NCBI RefSeq assembly: GCF_028416635.1
Contig: NZ_CP114013.1
Span: 186,001 to 250,000 of the forward strand
Source of the DNA: Baekduia alba
GTDB taxonomy: Bacteria > Actinomycetota > Thermoleophilia > Solirubrobacterales > Solirubrobacteraceae
Direction: 5' to 3'
Length of the DNA stretch: 64,000 nt
Positions 51,785 to 60,607 of the stretch are shown here, piece after piece. Below the pieces are notes generated by a model. It ran no database searches. It was not told where the DNA came from and saw only the letters and a program-made list of their open reading frames with translations. The translations under genes were made by a program, and so were the position numbers. Numbering within the stretch: the first letter of the stretch is position 1; every line of letters begins with the position of its first letter.

Positions 51785-52032
51785 ATGTCGATCGAACCCA
51801 CCGACTTCGGCACACCGGATGAGACCCGAGTTGCGATCCAGCACTACCTCAAAACGGCCGGCTACCCCGTCCACCTCGGCTCCACGATCGTCGAGCACGA
51901 CGGCGACCCCGGCGGGTTCGGGTCACCCGGATCAGCGTCCGCGTCGTGAACCCCGAGCACGCAGCGCGCGTCAAGGAGCTCCTTGACGAGTTGGCCGACA
52001 AGACCCAGGTCATGATCTCGGTCAGCCACTGA
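51785..52032 (+). pseudogene. Small protein gene with apparent frameshift
   Basis: From ATG 51785 the frame reads SIEPTDFGTPDETRVAIQHY, then LKTAGYPVHLGSTIVEHDGD and stops at 51947-51949. A second frame continues with coherent protein: VTRISVRVVNPEHAARVKEL, then LDELADKTQVMISVSH and TGA 52030-52032. Together they look like one protein of about 80 residues broken by a one-base shift near 51910-51925. Sequencing error, programmed shift or decay are all possible. Confidence 0.5.
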
Positions 52033-52038
52033 CGTGTG

Positions 52039-52071
52039 CGCCGTCGACCCCACCGGGCGGGGTCGACGGCG
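52039..52071 (+). terminator. 13-base hairpin
   Basis: CGCCGTCGACCCC / GGGGTCGACGGCG around ACCGGGC, 7 bases after the small-protein stop. Confidence 0.6.
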
Positions 52072-52086
52072 CGCCGGCTCCTCCTC

Positions 52087-52117
52087 GACGGCGCCGCGCG
52101 CGCCGTCTTTCTTTTTG
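52087..52117 (+). terminator. Rho-independent terminator
   Basis: Stem GACGGCGC / GCGCCGTC with a 5-base loop, followed by TTTCTTTTTG. Classic T-run; closes the possible peptide locus. Confidence 0.85.
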
Positions 52118-52602
52118 TCCATGATACTGAGTATTTCCAAGTGCTGCTCATATGCAGTGCGTGCGGTCGGCGCCTCACGCGGATCTCGTAGGTGCCCGGT
52201 GAGAAGCGTTTCGGTGTCCAGCGTGTACGCGTTCTGGACGACCGCTGCGACGGCCTAGCGCGATCGCGACGAGGCCGCCGACGATCGCGCGCGACGAGCT
52301 GGCATCCGCTGCTGGCGACGAGACGTGGCGAGGGGCTTTCAGGGTCTGGCTGAAAGTCGGTGGGCGGAAGCCACCGAGAGGTCGCGAGCACATCATCGGC
52401 TGTCGCGCGGAATGACCGAGCGCCGGATGCATCACTCAGATCGGGCGGATCGGGCGCGCGGGGGCTGCCGGCCCGCCGCCGTGCGGTCGCGGTCACGAGA
52501 CGGGACAGCCCGCACCTGCGTTGCGCTGTCCAAATCCGGTCGTCTGTGGCGACGTAGGGTTAGTGGCCGCGTATCGTGCGGTCGTGCCGATAGGAGGCGA
52601 TC
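52118..52602. other. 485-base gap upstream of the ECF42 module
   Basis: No gene is supported. It must hold the promoter of the DGPF gene; an ECF42-type autoregulated promoter is expected but I could not point to one. Confidence 0.4.
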
Positions 52603-52989
52603 GTGCCGGAGTACATGTTGTTGCTTTACGGGTCCGAGTCTGCTGATGAGGCTGAGCGGGCGCAGCGGTGGGCGGAGATGCCGTTGTGGGATCAGGTGAA
52701 CGCGAGTCTGCGGGACGCGGGCGTGTTGGTCGCGCACGCCCCGCTTCATTCGGTCGAGAGCGCCACGACGGTGCGCGTCCGAGGTGATGAGACGGAGTTG
52801 ACAGATGGTCCGTTCGCGGTGACGAAGGAGGTGCTGGCTGGCTATTACGTGCTGGATTGCGCCGATCTGGATGAGGTGATCAGGCACGCTGCAAGGCTGC
52901 CGTGGACCCGGTACGGGTCGGTCGAGGTACGGCCGATCGTGGCCGATGACGAGATCCCGCGGTCCGATCCGAGCGCCAGCGCGTCTTGA
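52603..52989 (+). CDS. DGPF/YciI-like domain protein
   Basis: 128 residues starting at GTG 52603, AGGAGG 7 bases upstream. Contains [10 protein letters not shown], the DGPF motif [20 protein letters not shown], and [18 protein letters not shown] proteins are the partners of ECF42 sigma factors and probably sense a signal. Its TGA overlaps the TTG of the sigma factor gene by three bases. Confidence 0.9.
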   Translation: MPEYMLLLYGSESADEAERAQRWAEMPLWDQVNASLRDAGVLVAHAPLHSVESATTVRVRGDETELTDGPFAVTKEVLAGYYVLDCADLDEVIRHAARLPWTRYGSVEVRPIVADDEIPRSDPSASAS

Positions 52990-54266
52990 GCTCTGCCGAG
53001 CCGCCACGCCGTGCGAGCCCGGATCCGGTCGGCGCGGCCGTCGAGGAGGCGTTCCGCGCGGAGCGCGCGGCGGTGCTGGCGACGTTGATCCGCCATGTGG
53101 GCGACTTCCAGCTGGCGGAGGATGCCATGCAGGACGCGTTCGCCGACGCGGTCAGCGCGTGGCGGCGTGACGGTGTCCCAGCCCGGCCGGGCGCGTGGCT
53201 CACGGTCGCCGCGCGGAGGCGGGCGATCGATCGGATGCGTCGCAACCGGTCGATGGCAGATCGAGCAGATCGGCTGGCGGAGCTGATGCGGCTCGACCTC
53301 GAGGAGCACTCCGACGAGGACGAGGCCGGCGCGATCGTCGATGATCGCCTGCGGCTGATCTTCACTTGTTGCCATCCCGCGCTCGCCCTGCCGGCGCGGG
53401 TGGCGTTGACGCTGCGCGCGCTCGGCGGCCTCACGACCGGTGAGATCGCGCGCGCGTTCCTCGTGGCGGAGCCGACGATGGGCAAGCGGATCGTCCGCGC
53501 CAAACGCAAGATCGCCGACGCGCGGATCCCGTACCGGGTGCCCGCCGACGAGGAGCTGCCCGACCGGCTGCGCGGTGTTCTCCGCGTGCTGTACCTGCTC
53601 TTCAACGAGGGCTACTCGGCGACCGAGGGCGAGCGGCTGGTGCGGGCTGAGCTGTGCGCCGAGGCGATCTGCCTCGCGCGGCTGCTGTGCGAGCTGATGC
53701 CCGACGAGGCCGAGGTCTGGGGGCTGCTGGCGCTGATGCTCCTGCACGACGCTCGCCGCGCTGCGCGTGTGGCGCCCGACGGGCGCTACCTCGCGCTCGA
53801 CCAGCAGGACCGCTCGCTGTGGGATCGCGAGCGGCTCGGGACCGGACTCGAGGCGCTCGACCGGGCGACGCGGTTGCGCCGCCCGGGCCAGTACCAGCTG
53901 CAGGCCGCGATCACCGCCGTGCACGTTCGAGGGGCGGACACCGGCACCACGGACTGGGAGCAGATCGCGGAGCTGTACCGCGCGCTCGGCGAGATCGCGC
54001 CGTCGCCCGTCGTCGAGCTGAACCGCGCGGCGGCGGTGAGCTTCGCCGTCGGACCGCAGGCCGGGCTCGAGCTGCTCGAGCCGCTGCTGGCCGACGCCGC
54101 ACTCGAGCGCTACCAGCCGCTGCACGCGGCACACGCCGACCTGCTCCGGCGAACCGGTGACCCACTGGCCGCCGCGCGCGCGTACGAGCGGGCGATCGCG
54201 CTCAGCGCCAACGCGGTGGAGCGGGCCGAGCTCCAGCGGCGCCTGTCGACGCTCGCCGCCGACTGA
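52986..54266 (+). CDS. ECF42-type RNA polymerase sigma factor
   Basis: 426 residues: sigma2 ([20 protein letters not shown]), sigma4 ([33 protein letters not shown]), then a TPR-like C-terminal extension about 250 residues long ([36 protein letters not shown]) as in group ECF42. Such factors, known in actinobacteria and proteobacteria, have no classical anti-sigma factor and act with DGPF proteins. TTG 52986 overlaps the DGPF stop. It should drive its own operon and the efflux gene downstream. Confidence 0.92.
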   Translation: MSSAEPPRRASPDPVGAAVEEAFRAERAAVLATLIRHVGDFQLAEDAMQDAFADAVSAWRRDGVPARPGAWLTVAARRRAIDRMRRNRSMADRADRLAELMRLDLEEHSDEDEAGAIVDDRLRLIFTCCHPALALPARVALTLRALGGLTTGEIARAFLVAEPTMGKRIVRAKRKIADARIPYRVPADEELPDRLRGVLRVLYLLFNEGYSATEGERLVRAELCAEAICLARLLCELMPDEAEVWGLLALMLLHDARRAARVAPDGRYLALDQQDRSLWDRERLGTGLEALDRATRLRRPGQYQLQAAITAVHVRGADTGTTDWEQIAELYRALGEIAPSPVVELNRAAAVSFAVGPQAGLELLEPLLADAALERYQPLHAAHADLLRRTGDPLAAARAYERAIALSANAVERAELQRRLSTLAAD

Positions 54267-54363
54267 CGTCTGCCGCCGCGGCTGTCCAAGCCGGGCGCGG
54301 TGCTGCGACGTCCTCTGTGACGCCGCCAAAACGGGCGGTGGAACCCGGACCAATGGAGGTCTG

Positions 54364-55830
54364 ATGACGTCCCAGTCATCCCATGTCAACCGCTGGCGGG
54401 CGTTCGCGCTGCTGGCCGTAGCGTTCTTCATGACGGTCGTCGATCTGACGATCGTCAACGTCTCGCTGCCGACGATCGGCGCCGACCTGCACTTCTCCGA
54501 GACCAACCTGCAATGGGTCGTGACCGCGTACGCGCTCACGTTCGGCGGGTTCTTGCTGCTCGGCGGCCGCGCCGCCGATCTGCTCGGCCGCCGCCGCATC
54601 CTGATGGTCGGGCTCGCGCTGTTCGGCGCCGCGTCGCTGGCCGCCGGGCTGGCAACCGCCGCCGGCTTCATGATCGGAGCCCGGGCGGTCCAGGGCCTCG
54701 GGGCGGCGATCATGCTGCCCGCCGCCCTGTCGATCGTGATGAACATGTTCCAGGAGGGCGCCGAGCGCAACAAGGCCCTCGGGATCTGGGGTGGTCTCGG
54801 CGCCGGTGGCGCGACCGTCGGAGTGATCGCCGGGGGCCTTCTGACCCGGTACGCCGGCTGGGAGTACATCTTCTACCTCAACGTCCCGATCAGCGTCGTC
54901 GCGCTGCTGCTGGCACCGCGGATCGTGCCCGAAAGCCGGCTGGACACGGTGCGGCGCAAGTTCGACGCCGCCGGCGCGCTCACCGGCACCGCCGGGCTGG
55001 TGCTCCTCGTGGACGCCATCTCCCAGGCACCGCAGTACGGCTGGGGCGACGCGCGGACGATCGGCGTGCTCGCTGCGGCTGCCCTGCTGCTCGCCGCGTT
55101 CCTGCTGATCGAGCGTCGCGTCACCGATCCGATCCTGCCGCTTCAGATCTTCCGCCTGCGCACGCTCGCCGGTGCCAACATCGCGGGCCTGCTGCTGGGC
55201 GGCAGCTTCTACGCGTTCATCTTCGTCGGCACGCTGTACATGCAGCAGGTGCTGCACTACAGCGCGCTCCAGTCCGGGCTCGCCTGGCTGGCCGCGTCGC
55301 TGACGTCGATCGCGCTCGCCGGCCTCTCCCAAGCGCTCGTGACCCGCGGCGCGACCAAGATCGTGATGGCGGCAGGGATGGCCATGATCGGCGCCGGGGC
55401 GATCTGGGCCGCCCAGGCGCCCGTCGACGGAGACTTCCTGGCCGACCTCGCCGGCCCGATGGTCGTGTCCGGCGCGGGAACCGCGTTCGCGTTCATCCCG
55501 ATCTCGATCGCCGCGCTCGCCGGCATCAAGGAGCACCAGGCCGGGCTCGCGTCCGGGCTGCTGAACACCAGCCAGCAGCTCGGCGGCGCCCTCGGCATCG
55601 CGATCGCCTCCAGCGTCGCCACCAGCCACACCCAGACGCTGCTTCACACCGGGCACGCCGCCCCCGCGGCGCTCACCGGCGGGTTCCAACAGGCGCTCTG
55701 GGTGCTCGGCGGGATCGCGCTGCTCGCCATTCCCGCGATCTTCGCGCTCGTCCGCCACGAGGCGGTCCCGACCGCCGTGGCCGAGACGAGCGACCGCGAC
55801 CCGCAACCGGCGCTCGCCTGCACCAACTGA
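54364..55830 (+). CDS. MFS transporter, DHA2 (EmrB/QacA) family
   Basis: 488 residues, about 14 membrane spans. LLAVAFFMTVVDLTIVNVSL, GGRAADLLGRRRILMVGLAL (motif A), RAVQGLGAAIMLPAALSIV and GLLNTSQQLGGALGIAIAS. GGAGGT precedes ATG 54364. Next to the ECF42 sigma factor it is a probable target of that factor and exports a toxic compound. Confidence 0.92.
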   Translation: MTSQSSHVNRWRAFALLAVAFFMTVVDLTIVNVSLPTIGADLHFSETNLQWVVTAYALTFGGFLLLGGRAADLLGRRRILMVGLALFGAASLAAGLATAAGFMIGARAVQGLGAAIMLPAALSIVMNMFQEGAERNKALGIWGGLGAGGATVGVIAGGLLTRYAGWEYIFYLNVPISVVALLLAPRIVPESRLDTVRRKFDAAGALTGTAGLVLLVDAISQAPQYGWGDARTIGVLAAAALLLAAFLLIERRVTDPILPLQIFRLRTLAGANIAGLLLGGSFYAFIFVGTLYMQQVLHYSALQSGLAWLAASLTSIALAGLSQALVTRGATKIVMAAGMAMIGAGAIWAAQAPVDGDFLADLAGPMVVSGAGTAFAFIPISIAALAGIKEHQAGLASGLLNTSQQLGGALGIAIASSVATSHTQTLLHTGHAAPAALTGGFQQALWVLGGIALLAIPAIFALVRHEAVPTAVAETSDRDPQPALACTN

Positions 55831-55859
55831 CCAAGCACGCGACCCAAGGAACAACGACC

Positions 55860-56387
55860 ATGCGCAAGATCATCAACTCCGCCTTCGTCTCGCTCGACGG
55901 CGTCACCGACGACCCGCGACCCTGGGCGACGTTCGACTCGGGCTCGGCAGAGGAAGCCGTTCAGGCGCTGAACGCCCTCGACGGCTTTCTCATGGGACGC
56001 GGCACCTACGAGTACTTCGCCCACGTCATGCCCGACCAAACGGGACCGTACGCAGACGCCATCAACGCGATCCGCAAGTACGTGTTCTCCTCGACGCTGG
56101 AGAGCGCTGATTGGAACAACTCCACGATCATTCGCGAGGACGTCGTCGCAGCCGTGACGGAGCTCAAGCACCACGATGGTTCCGATCTCATGATGTACGG
56201 ATACGGCCGGCTCAACCAGACCCTGCTCGCGCACGACCTCGTCGACGAGATCCGATTCTCGGTTCACCCAGTGCTCGCCGCCGGTCGAACGGCAGACGGC
56301 GGCCAGACGCTCCCGCTGAAGCTCCTCGCGGCAACCCCCTCGCCCAACGGCGTCGTCGCGCTCACCTACGCGCCCACCTCGAGCTGA
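55860..56387 (+). CDS. Dihydrofolate reductase-like (RibD C-terminal) protein
   Basis: 175 residues: IINSAFVSLDGVTDDPRPWA, FLMGRGTYEYFAHVMPD, KYVFSSTLESADWNN, LMMYGYGRLNQTLLAH, VHPVLAAGRTADGG. AAGGA 9 bases before ATG 55860. Located 29 bases after the efflux gene stop; probably part of the same operon controlled by ECF42. Confidence 0.88.
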   Translation: MRKIINSAFVSLDGVTDDPRPWATFDSGSAEEAVQALNALDGFLMGRGTYEYFAHVMPDQTGPYADAINAIRKYVFSSTLESADWNNSTIIREDVVAAVTELKHHDGSDLMMYGYGRLNQTLLAHDLVDEIRFSVHPVLAAGRTADGGQTLPLKLLAATPSPNGVVALTYAPTSS

Positions 56388-56560
56388 GTGGCAAGACCCG
56401 GCGTGGCCACAAGCCCGCCGGGTCTCACCACATTGCCGCGCTTGAGGAGAACATCCGCGCGGCGCGCCGCATCGTCCACGGCCTGTGGCAGATCCTCCAC
56501 GCCCCCGATGCGGAGGTCCTCGACGACGATGAGGACGTTGTCCAACCGCTTGAGTGTCAT
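56366..56560 (-). pseudogene. VOC-type protein start fused to unrelated sequence
   Basis: From ATG 56560 (ATGA overlap with the nitroreductase stop) the first 16 residues, MTLKRLDNVLIVVEDL, are a typical VOC/glyoxalase N-terminus, after which the homology is lost and the frame ends at 56366. It looks like a truncated gene whose body was replaced or deleted; it overlaps the end of the DHFR-like gene. Confidence 0.45.
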
Positions 56561-57027
56561 GGCTTCCCTCGGTTCGAGAGCACGAGCACTGGGATATCGC
56601 GATCGGTACGGGCCTGATAGTCGTCGTAGAAGCGGTAGCCGGCGGTGAGCTGCGGCCAGTAGCCGGCCCGCTCCTCGCTGGTCGCGCGGCGCGCGGAGAC
56701 CGGCCGCTTGGTCCCCTTGATCTCGACGGTCGCCTCCGGCGTCGCCTGGAGGTTCAGCCACCAGGCCGGCGGCGCGTCCGACCCACCGCGGGAGGCGACG
56801 ACCACGTAGTCCTCATCGTCCTGGAGGTAGAGCAGCGGTGACTGGCGCGGCTTGCCGCTCTTGCGGCCGACGGTGTGCAGGATCAGGACCGGCAGGTCCT
56901 CCATGCTGCCGCCGAAGCGCCCGTTGGACACGCGGTAGATGATGATGTTGGCCTTAGGGATCAGGTTGGCGAGCTTGGCCTTGAGCGTGCCGGGCGGTGG
57001 GAAGGCGGGCGGGGGCTTGGACGACAT
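56557..57027 (-). CDS. Nitroreductase/deazaflavin (F420)-dependent oxidoreductase (Ddn-like)
   Basis: 156 residues: NIIIYRVSNGRFGGSMEDLP, HTVGRKSGKPRQSPLLYL, VVVASRGGSDAPPAWWLNLQ and ATPEATVEIKGTKRPV are the Ddn/DUF385 F420-binding motifs. Likely reduces quinones or nitro compounds with F420H2, consistent with an actinobacterial host. ATG 57027 starts five bases after the cysteine dioxygenase stop. Confidence 0.92.
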   Translation of the reverse strand: MSSKPPPAFPPPGTLKAKLANLIPKANIIIYRVSNGRFGGSMEDLPVLILHTVGRKSGKPRQSPLLYLQDDEDYVVVASRGGSDAPPAWWLNLQATPEATVEIKGTKRPVSARRATSEERAGYWPQLTAGYRFYDDYQARTDRDIPVLVLSNRGKP

Positions 57028-57032
57028 CGGGG

Positions 57033-57554
57033 TCACCGGCCTCGGTCGTAGTACCGGCGGACGCTGGAGCCGATCCGCGTGATGTCGGTGCCGTAGATGT
57101 GGATCGAGATCGCGACCTCCTCGCCGGTGTTGTGCACGCGGTGGATGTCGCCGGGCGGCGCGAACCCGTTGACGTCGCCGACCCGGTTGTCCTCGGCGCC
57201 GACGAGGTTGAGGTCGGCGTCGTAGATGTCCTCGTGCTCGCTGCCCTGGACGACGCCGAACACGCACCACGTCGTGTGGTCGTGGATCGGCGTCTGCTGG
57301 CCCGGCCGCCACACGACCGCGGTGATGGAGAAGGAGCCGTCGGGCTCGACGTGCAGCGTGTGGCCGGCCGCGCGCTCCGGGGCGCCGAGGCGCTGCTCGG
57401 GCGTGAGGACGTCGGGGCGGGGCAGGTGGGCGCGGAGCTGATCGGCGACCGCGGACGCGGTGTGCGACCAGTCGGCGCGGGCGTCGATCGCCGTGCGGAC
57501 GCCGGCCGCGAGTCGGGCCAGCTGGTCCACGGGCTGGGTCAGGGTGGCAGGCAT
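57033..57554 (-). CDS. Cysteine dioxygenase (type I)
   Basis: 173 residues, cupin. Iron ligands His91 and His93 in TPIHDHTTWCVFGVVQGSEH and His138 in FAPPGDIHRVHN are intact; Cys97 is near the active site. Oxidises cysteine to cysteine sulfinate. ATG 57554 is preferred; ATG 57614 would overlap the divergent regulator's promoter. The F420 protein follows directly. A sulfur-metabolism role matches the nearby sulfur heterocycle locus only loosely. Confidence 0.9.
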   Translation of the reverse strand: MPATLTQPVDQLARLAAGVRTAIDARADWSHTASAVADQLRAHLPRPDVLTPEQRLGAPERAAGHTLHVEPDGSFSITAVVWRPGQQTPIHDHTTWCVFGVVQGSEHEDIYDADLNLVGAEDNRVGDVNGFAPPGDIHRVHNTGEEVAISIHIYGTDITRIGSSVRRYYDRGR

Positions 57555-57629
57555 GTCGGTGAGCTTGGTCCGTCGGCGAGCATCCGTCCAATGCCAGTTC
57601 TCGACGTCATCCATAGATAGGATTGATGA
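57555..57629. promoter_or_regulatory. Divergent LysR/cysteine dioxygenase promoter
   Basis: 75 bases between the two starts contain the interrupted palindrome ATCCAT-AG-ATAGGAT (57610-57624), a plausible LysR-binding site near the LysR start. Confidence 0.4.
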
Positions 57630-58499
57630 ATGCTCGACGTGACGCGGTTGCGGGTGCTCGACGCCGTCGCTCGCCATGGCTCGGTCACGGCGGCCGCGCG
57701 CGAGCTGGCCTACTCGCAGCCGTCGGTCAGCCACCACCTCTCCCGTCTCGAGGCGGAGACGGGGGCGCAGCTGCTCCAGCGGGCGGGCCGCGGCATCCGC
57801 CTGACCCAGGCCGGGCAGCTGCTCGCCGACCGGGCGGCGGAGATCATCGGGCGCATCGACGCCGCCGACGCGGAGCTGTCCGCCCACGTCGGCCTGACCG
57901 CCGGCCGCGTGCGCCTGGCGGGGTTCGCCTCCGCCATCGGATCCCTCGTGCCCCGAGCGGTGGCCAGCCTGGCGCGGGATCATCCGGGCCTGGAGATCGG
58001 GTCGACCGACGCGCATCCGCCCGAGGCGCTCGAGCTCCTGCGGACGGGGAAGGTCGAGGTGGCGATCATCTTCCGGTACGACGACGCCGAGGAGGAGCCA
58101 GCCGGCGTGCGCCTGCGCCATCTGCTCGACGACCCGATGTACCTGCTGTCGCACCGTCGAACCCGTGGGCTGGCCAGCCTCAGCGACGCGACGTGGATCG
58201 CCGGCTGCCCCCGCTGCCGCGGCCACCTGCTGGCCCTCTGCGACGCCGCCGGCTTCGAGCCGCGCATCGGCTACGAGTCCGACGACATGGTCCTCATCCA
58301 GGCCCTCGTCGCGGCGGGCCTCTGCGTCGCGACCCTTCCCGGCCTTGCCCTCCGCGCCCATCACGCGGACGGCGTGATCGCCCGCAAGCTCCCGGGCCTT
58401 CCTCGCCGCGTCTACGCGGCGACCTACGGCGACCCACCGGATCCACCGGCGGTCGCCGCGCTGGTCGGTGCGCTGGCGGAGGCGGCGGCGACGACGTAG
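57630..58499 (+). CDS. LysR family transcriptional regulator
   Basis: 289 residues. HTH: VARHGSVTAAARELAYSQPS, VSHHLSRLEAETGAQLLQR; effector domain begins VRLAGFASAIGSLVPRAVAS. Divergent from the cysteine dioxygenase gene, which it probably controls. ATG 57630. A pair of cysteines in AGCPRCRGHLLALCD is notable for a regulator of sulfur metabolism. Confidence 0.9.
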   Translation: MLDVTRLRVLDAVARHGSVTAAARELAYSQPSVSHHLSRLEAETGAQLLQRAGRGIRLTQAGQLLADRAAEIIGRIDAADAELSAHVGLTAGRVRLAGFASAIGSLVPRAVASLARDHPGLEIGSTDAHPPEALELLRTGKVEVAIIFRYDDAEEEPAGVRLRHLLDDPMYLLSHRRTRGLASLSDATWIAGCPRCRGHLLALCDAAGFEPRIGYESDDMVLIQALVAAGLCVATLPGLALRAHHADGVIARKLPGLPRRVYAATYGDPPDPPAVAALVGALAEAAATT

Positions 58500-58604
58500 C
58501 GCGCCTCCGTCGCGCCACGACGAGGATGGCAACCCCGAGCACGACGCCCCGACGCCGGCCGGTCCCACAAATGCGGGTCCGGCTTCGGGCGAGGGGGCGC
58601 GCGT

Positions 58605-58712
58605 GACACGATCACCGACGCCGGCCGCGAGTGGCTCGCGCAGGTGATCCCAGGCCACATCGAGGTCGTGCGCCAGATGCTCCTCGAGCCGCTGTCGGCG
58701 GGCGCCATCCGT
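58605..58712 (+). pseudogene. MarR-like C-terminal remnant
   Basis: The plus frame reads TITDAGREWLAQVIPGHIEV, then VRQMLLEPLSAGAI, matching the end of MarR regulators. No start or helix-turn-helix is seen. It sits between lysR and the secreted gene. Confidence 0.45.
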
Positions 58713-58715
58713 GGG

Positions 58716-60269
58716 TCAGCGCCTCGCGGTCACCGAGCGCGTGACGATGACGGCCTTGCCGCCCTTGGGGGTGAACGCCGCGCGCAGCACGAGCTTGAGC
58801 CGTCCTGAGCTGCGGCGCAGGCGGGCCTTGCCGGTCTTGCCCGGGCGCAGCGTGACGGTCGTCGTGCCCGCCGCGGCGGCCGACCTGGCGCCGGCGCCGT
58901 AGGTGATGGTCTTGGTCTTGCGCCCGCTGCGCGCGCGGTAGGTGGCGCGCAGCGACCAGCGGCCGGCGGCGGGAGAGCGCAGGGTGACGACGATGACGCC
59001 GCCCTTGCGGGTCACCACCGCGGCGAAGCCGGCCCGGAGCGCGGGCGGCGGGACCGGTACGGACGGTCCACCGCCTGCGGGGCTGCCGGTCCCGCCCGAC
59101 CCCGGGGTCCCGCCGCCGGCCGGCGTGGGGACGGGCGCGACCGGGCGCTCGGCGGCGCCCGCGTCACACGCGGGACCTTGCGGGCGGGCGACGCCCCGCG
59201 CGTCCCCGGCCGGGCACGCGCCCACCGCGCGATCCAGCGCAGGGGAGCCGGCGAGCGGCTCGAAGACCGGGATCGGGTCGCCGGTGATCGGACCGAGACC
59301 CGGCGCGGCGGTCACCACGTCGGCCGGTGCGGCGAAGCCACACGACGCCGAGCCGACGTTGCCGCCGTCGCTGACGAGCGGCGAGTCGCCGCAGTCGGCG
59401 CTCAGCGCCGTGTTGGCGGCGATGATCGAGGAGCGCACGTGCACCGTCCCGACATCGGCCGTGCTGACGCCGGCGTCGTAGCCGTAGGGCGCGCTGTTCC
59501 CGACGATCGTCACGTGGGTGAGCGTCGTCAGCACCGCGCTGTTGTACATGATGCCGGCGCCGTGGAAGTTGACGACGTTGCCCGTGATCGTCACGTTCGT
59601 GAGGTCCGCCTTCGGCGAGCCCGAGCCGCCCAGCATGAGCCCGCCGCCGTACCCGGAGCCCTGCACCCACTTGTTGTCGCGGATCGTCACGTCCCGCGCC
59701 ACGAGGTGACCGCCCTCCTTGTTGATCCCGGCGCCGAGCGCGGGCGCGGCGGCGCCCCGAAGCACGTTGTCGCGGACGACGACCCGCTCGAGGACGAGGT
59801 CGGCGCCGCCCTGGTCGTAGATGCCGCCGCCGTACGCTGAGCTGCCGTAGTCGACATCGCCGCCCGCGACCGTCAGGTCGCGTAGGGTCAGCGACGCGCC
59901 GGGCAGGACGTGGAGCACGCGGTCCTGCACGAGCGACTGGATCGTCGACGCAGCCGCGCCGGCGCCGCGGATCGTGACGTCGCGGCTGACGTCGAGGTCG
60001 CCCTCGACGTTGGAGTCCTCGGGGGCGGTGGACGGCGCGTTGGCGAGCGTGAGGGTCGCGACGCCGGTCGGCAGCACGATCTCGTCGGGCAGCACCGTGC
60101 CGTTGGCGGCGTCGACCGCCTCGCGCAGCGAGCAGTCCGCCGCCGTACACGCCCCGTCGCGGCCGTCGCCGAGCTTGGTGACCGTGAACGTGGCGGCGCC
60201 CGCACCCGGCGCCGCGATCCCGAGGAGCGCCGCCGCGAGCGGGAGGACCATCCGGAGGGGCCGCGTCAT
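58716..60269 (-). CDS. Secreted CSLREA/right-handed beta-helix protein
   Basis: 517 residues. Signal peptide MTRPLRMVLPLAAALLGIAA, cut near residue 25. The CSLREA motif (AADCSLREAVDAANG, about residues 44-58) follows, then a parallel beta-helix with choice-of-anchor-Q repeats (SSIIAANTALSADCGDSPLV, FEPLAGSPALDRAVGACP). A proline/glycine linker leads to a basic beta-sandwich C-terminus. Common in Thermoleophilia; probably surface polysaccharide binding. Function unknown. Confidence 0.85.
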   Translation of the reverse strand: MTRPLRMVLPLAAALLGIAAPGAGAATFTVTKLGDGRDGACTAADCSLREAVDAANGTVLPDEIVLPTGVATLTLANAPSTAPEDSNVEGDLDVSRDVTIRGAGAAASTIQSLVQDRVLHVLPGASLTLRDLTVAGGDVDYGSSAYGGGIYDQGGADLVLERVVVRDNVLRGAAAPALGAGINKEGGHLVARDVTIRDNKWVQGSGYGGGLMLGGSGSPKADLTNVTITGNVVNFHGAGIMYNSAVLTTLTHVTIVGNSAPYGYDAGVSTADVGTVHVRSSIIAANTALSADCGDSPLVSDGGNVGSASCGFAAPADVVTAAPGLGPITGDPIPVFEPLAGSPALDRAVGACPAGDARGVARPQGPACDAGAAERPVAPVPTPAGGGTPGSGGTGSPAGGGPSVPVPPPALRAGFAAVVTRKGGVIVVTLRSPAAGRWSLRATYRARSGRKTKTITYGAGARSAAAAGTTTVTLRPGKTGKARLRRSSGRLKLVLRAAFTPKGGKAVIVTRSVTARR

Positions 60270-60518
60270 GGCGCGACGCTACCAGCCCGCCTCGCCGGCC
60301 CGGCACCGTCAAGCGGCCAGGTCGCCGGCGGTGCTCTCCGAAGCGCGCCGCCTCGACACCGCGGTGCATGCTCTTGAAGCGCGACATCGCCACGGAGATC
60401 ACACTGCCCTCGCTGGGCTGGTCCGCGCGCTCGAGGCACCGGCCACCATGCACCTGCGCTACCGAGTGGTCAGAGGATGAGCGGAGACGCGCGGCGGCTT
60501 GCGGGGGCTTCGACCGAG

Positions 60519-60551
60519 TGGAGCTAGGGGGACTCGAACCGCCGACCTCTG
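60519..60551 (-). repeat. tRNA-Ala-3'-end-like repeat, copy D (short)
   Basis: TGGAGCTAGGGGGACTCGAA, then CCGCCGACCTC, on the plus strand equals the reverse complement of the T-arm and acceptor of tRNA-Ala. Left-flank GCGGGGGCTTCG is shared with copy A. It lies 56 bases after the flavodoxin stop. The rest of the 338-base gap 60270-60607 holds no gene. Confidence 0.65.
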
Positions 60552-60607
60552 TGCGGGCCGGTTGCGTTCGGGCCCGACATGGGGTGCGCTCAGGCCATGG
60601 ACGCGCC

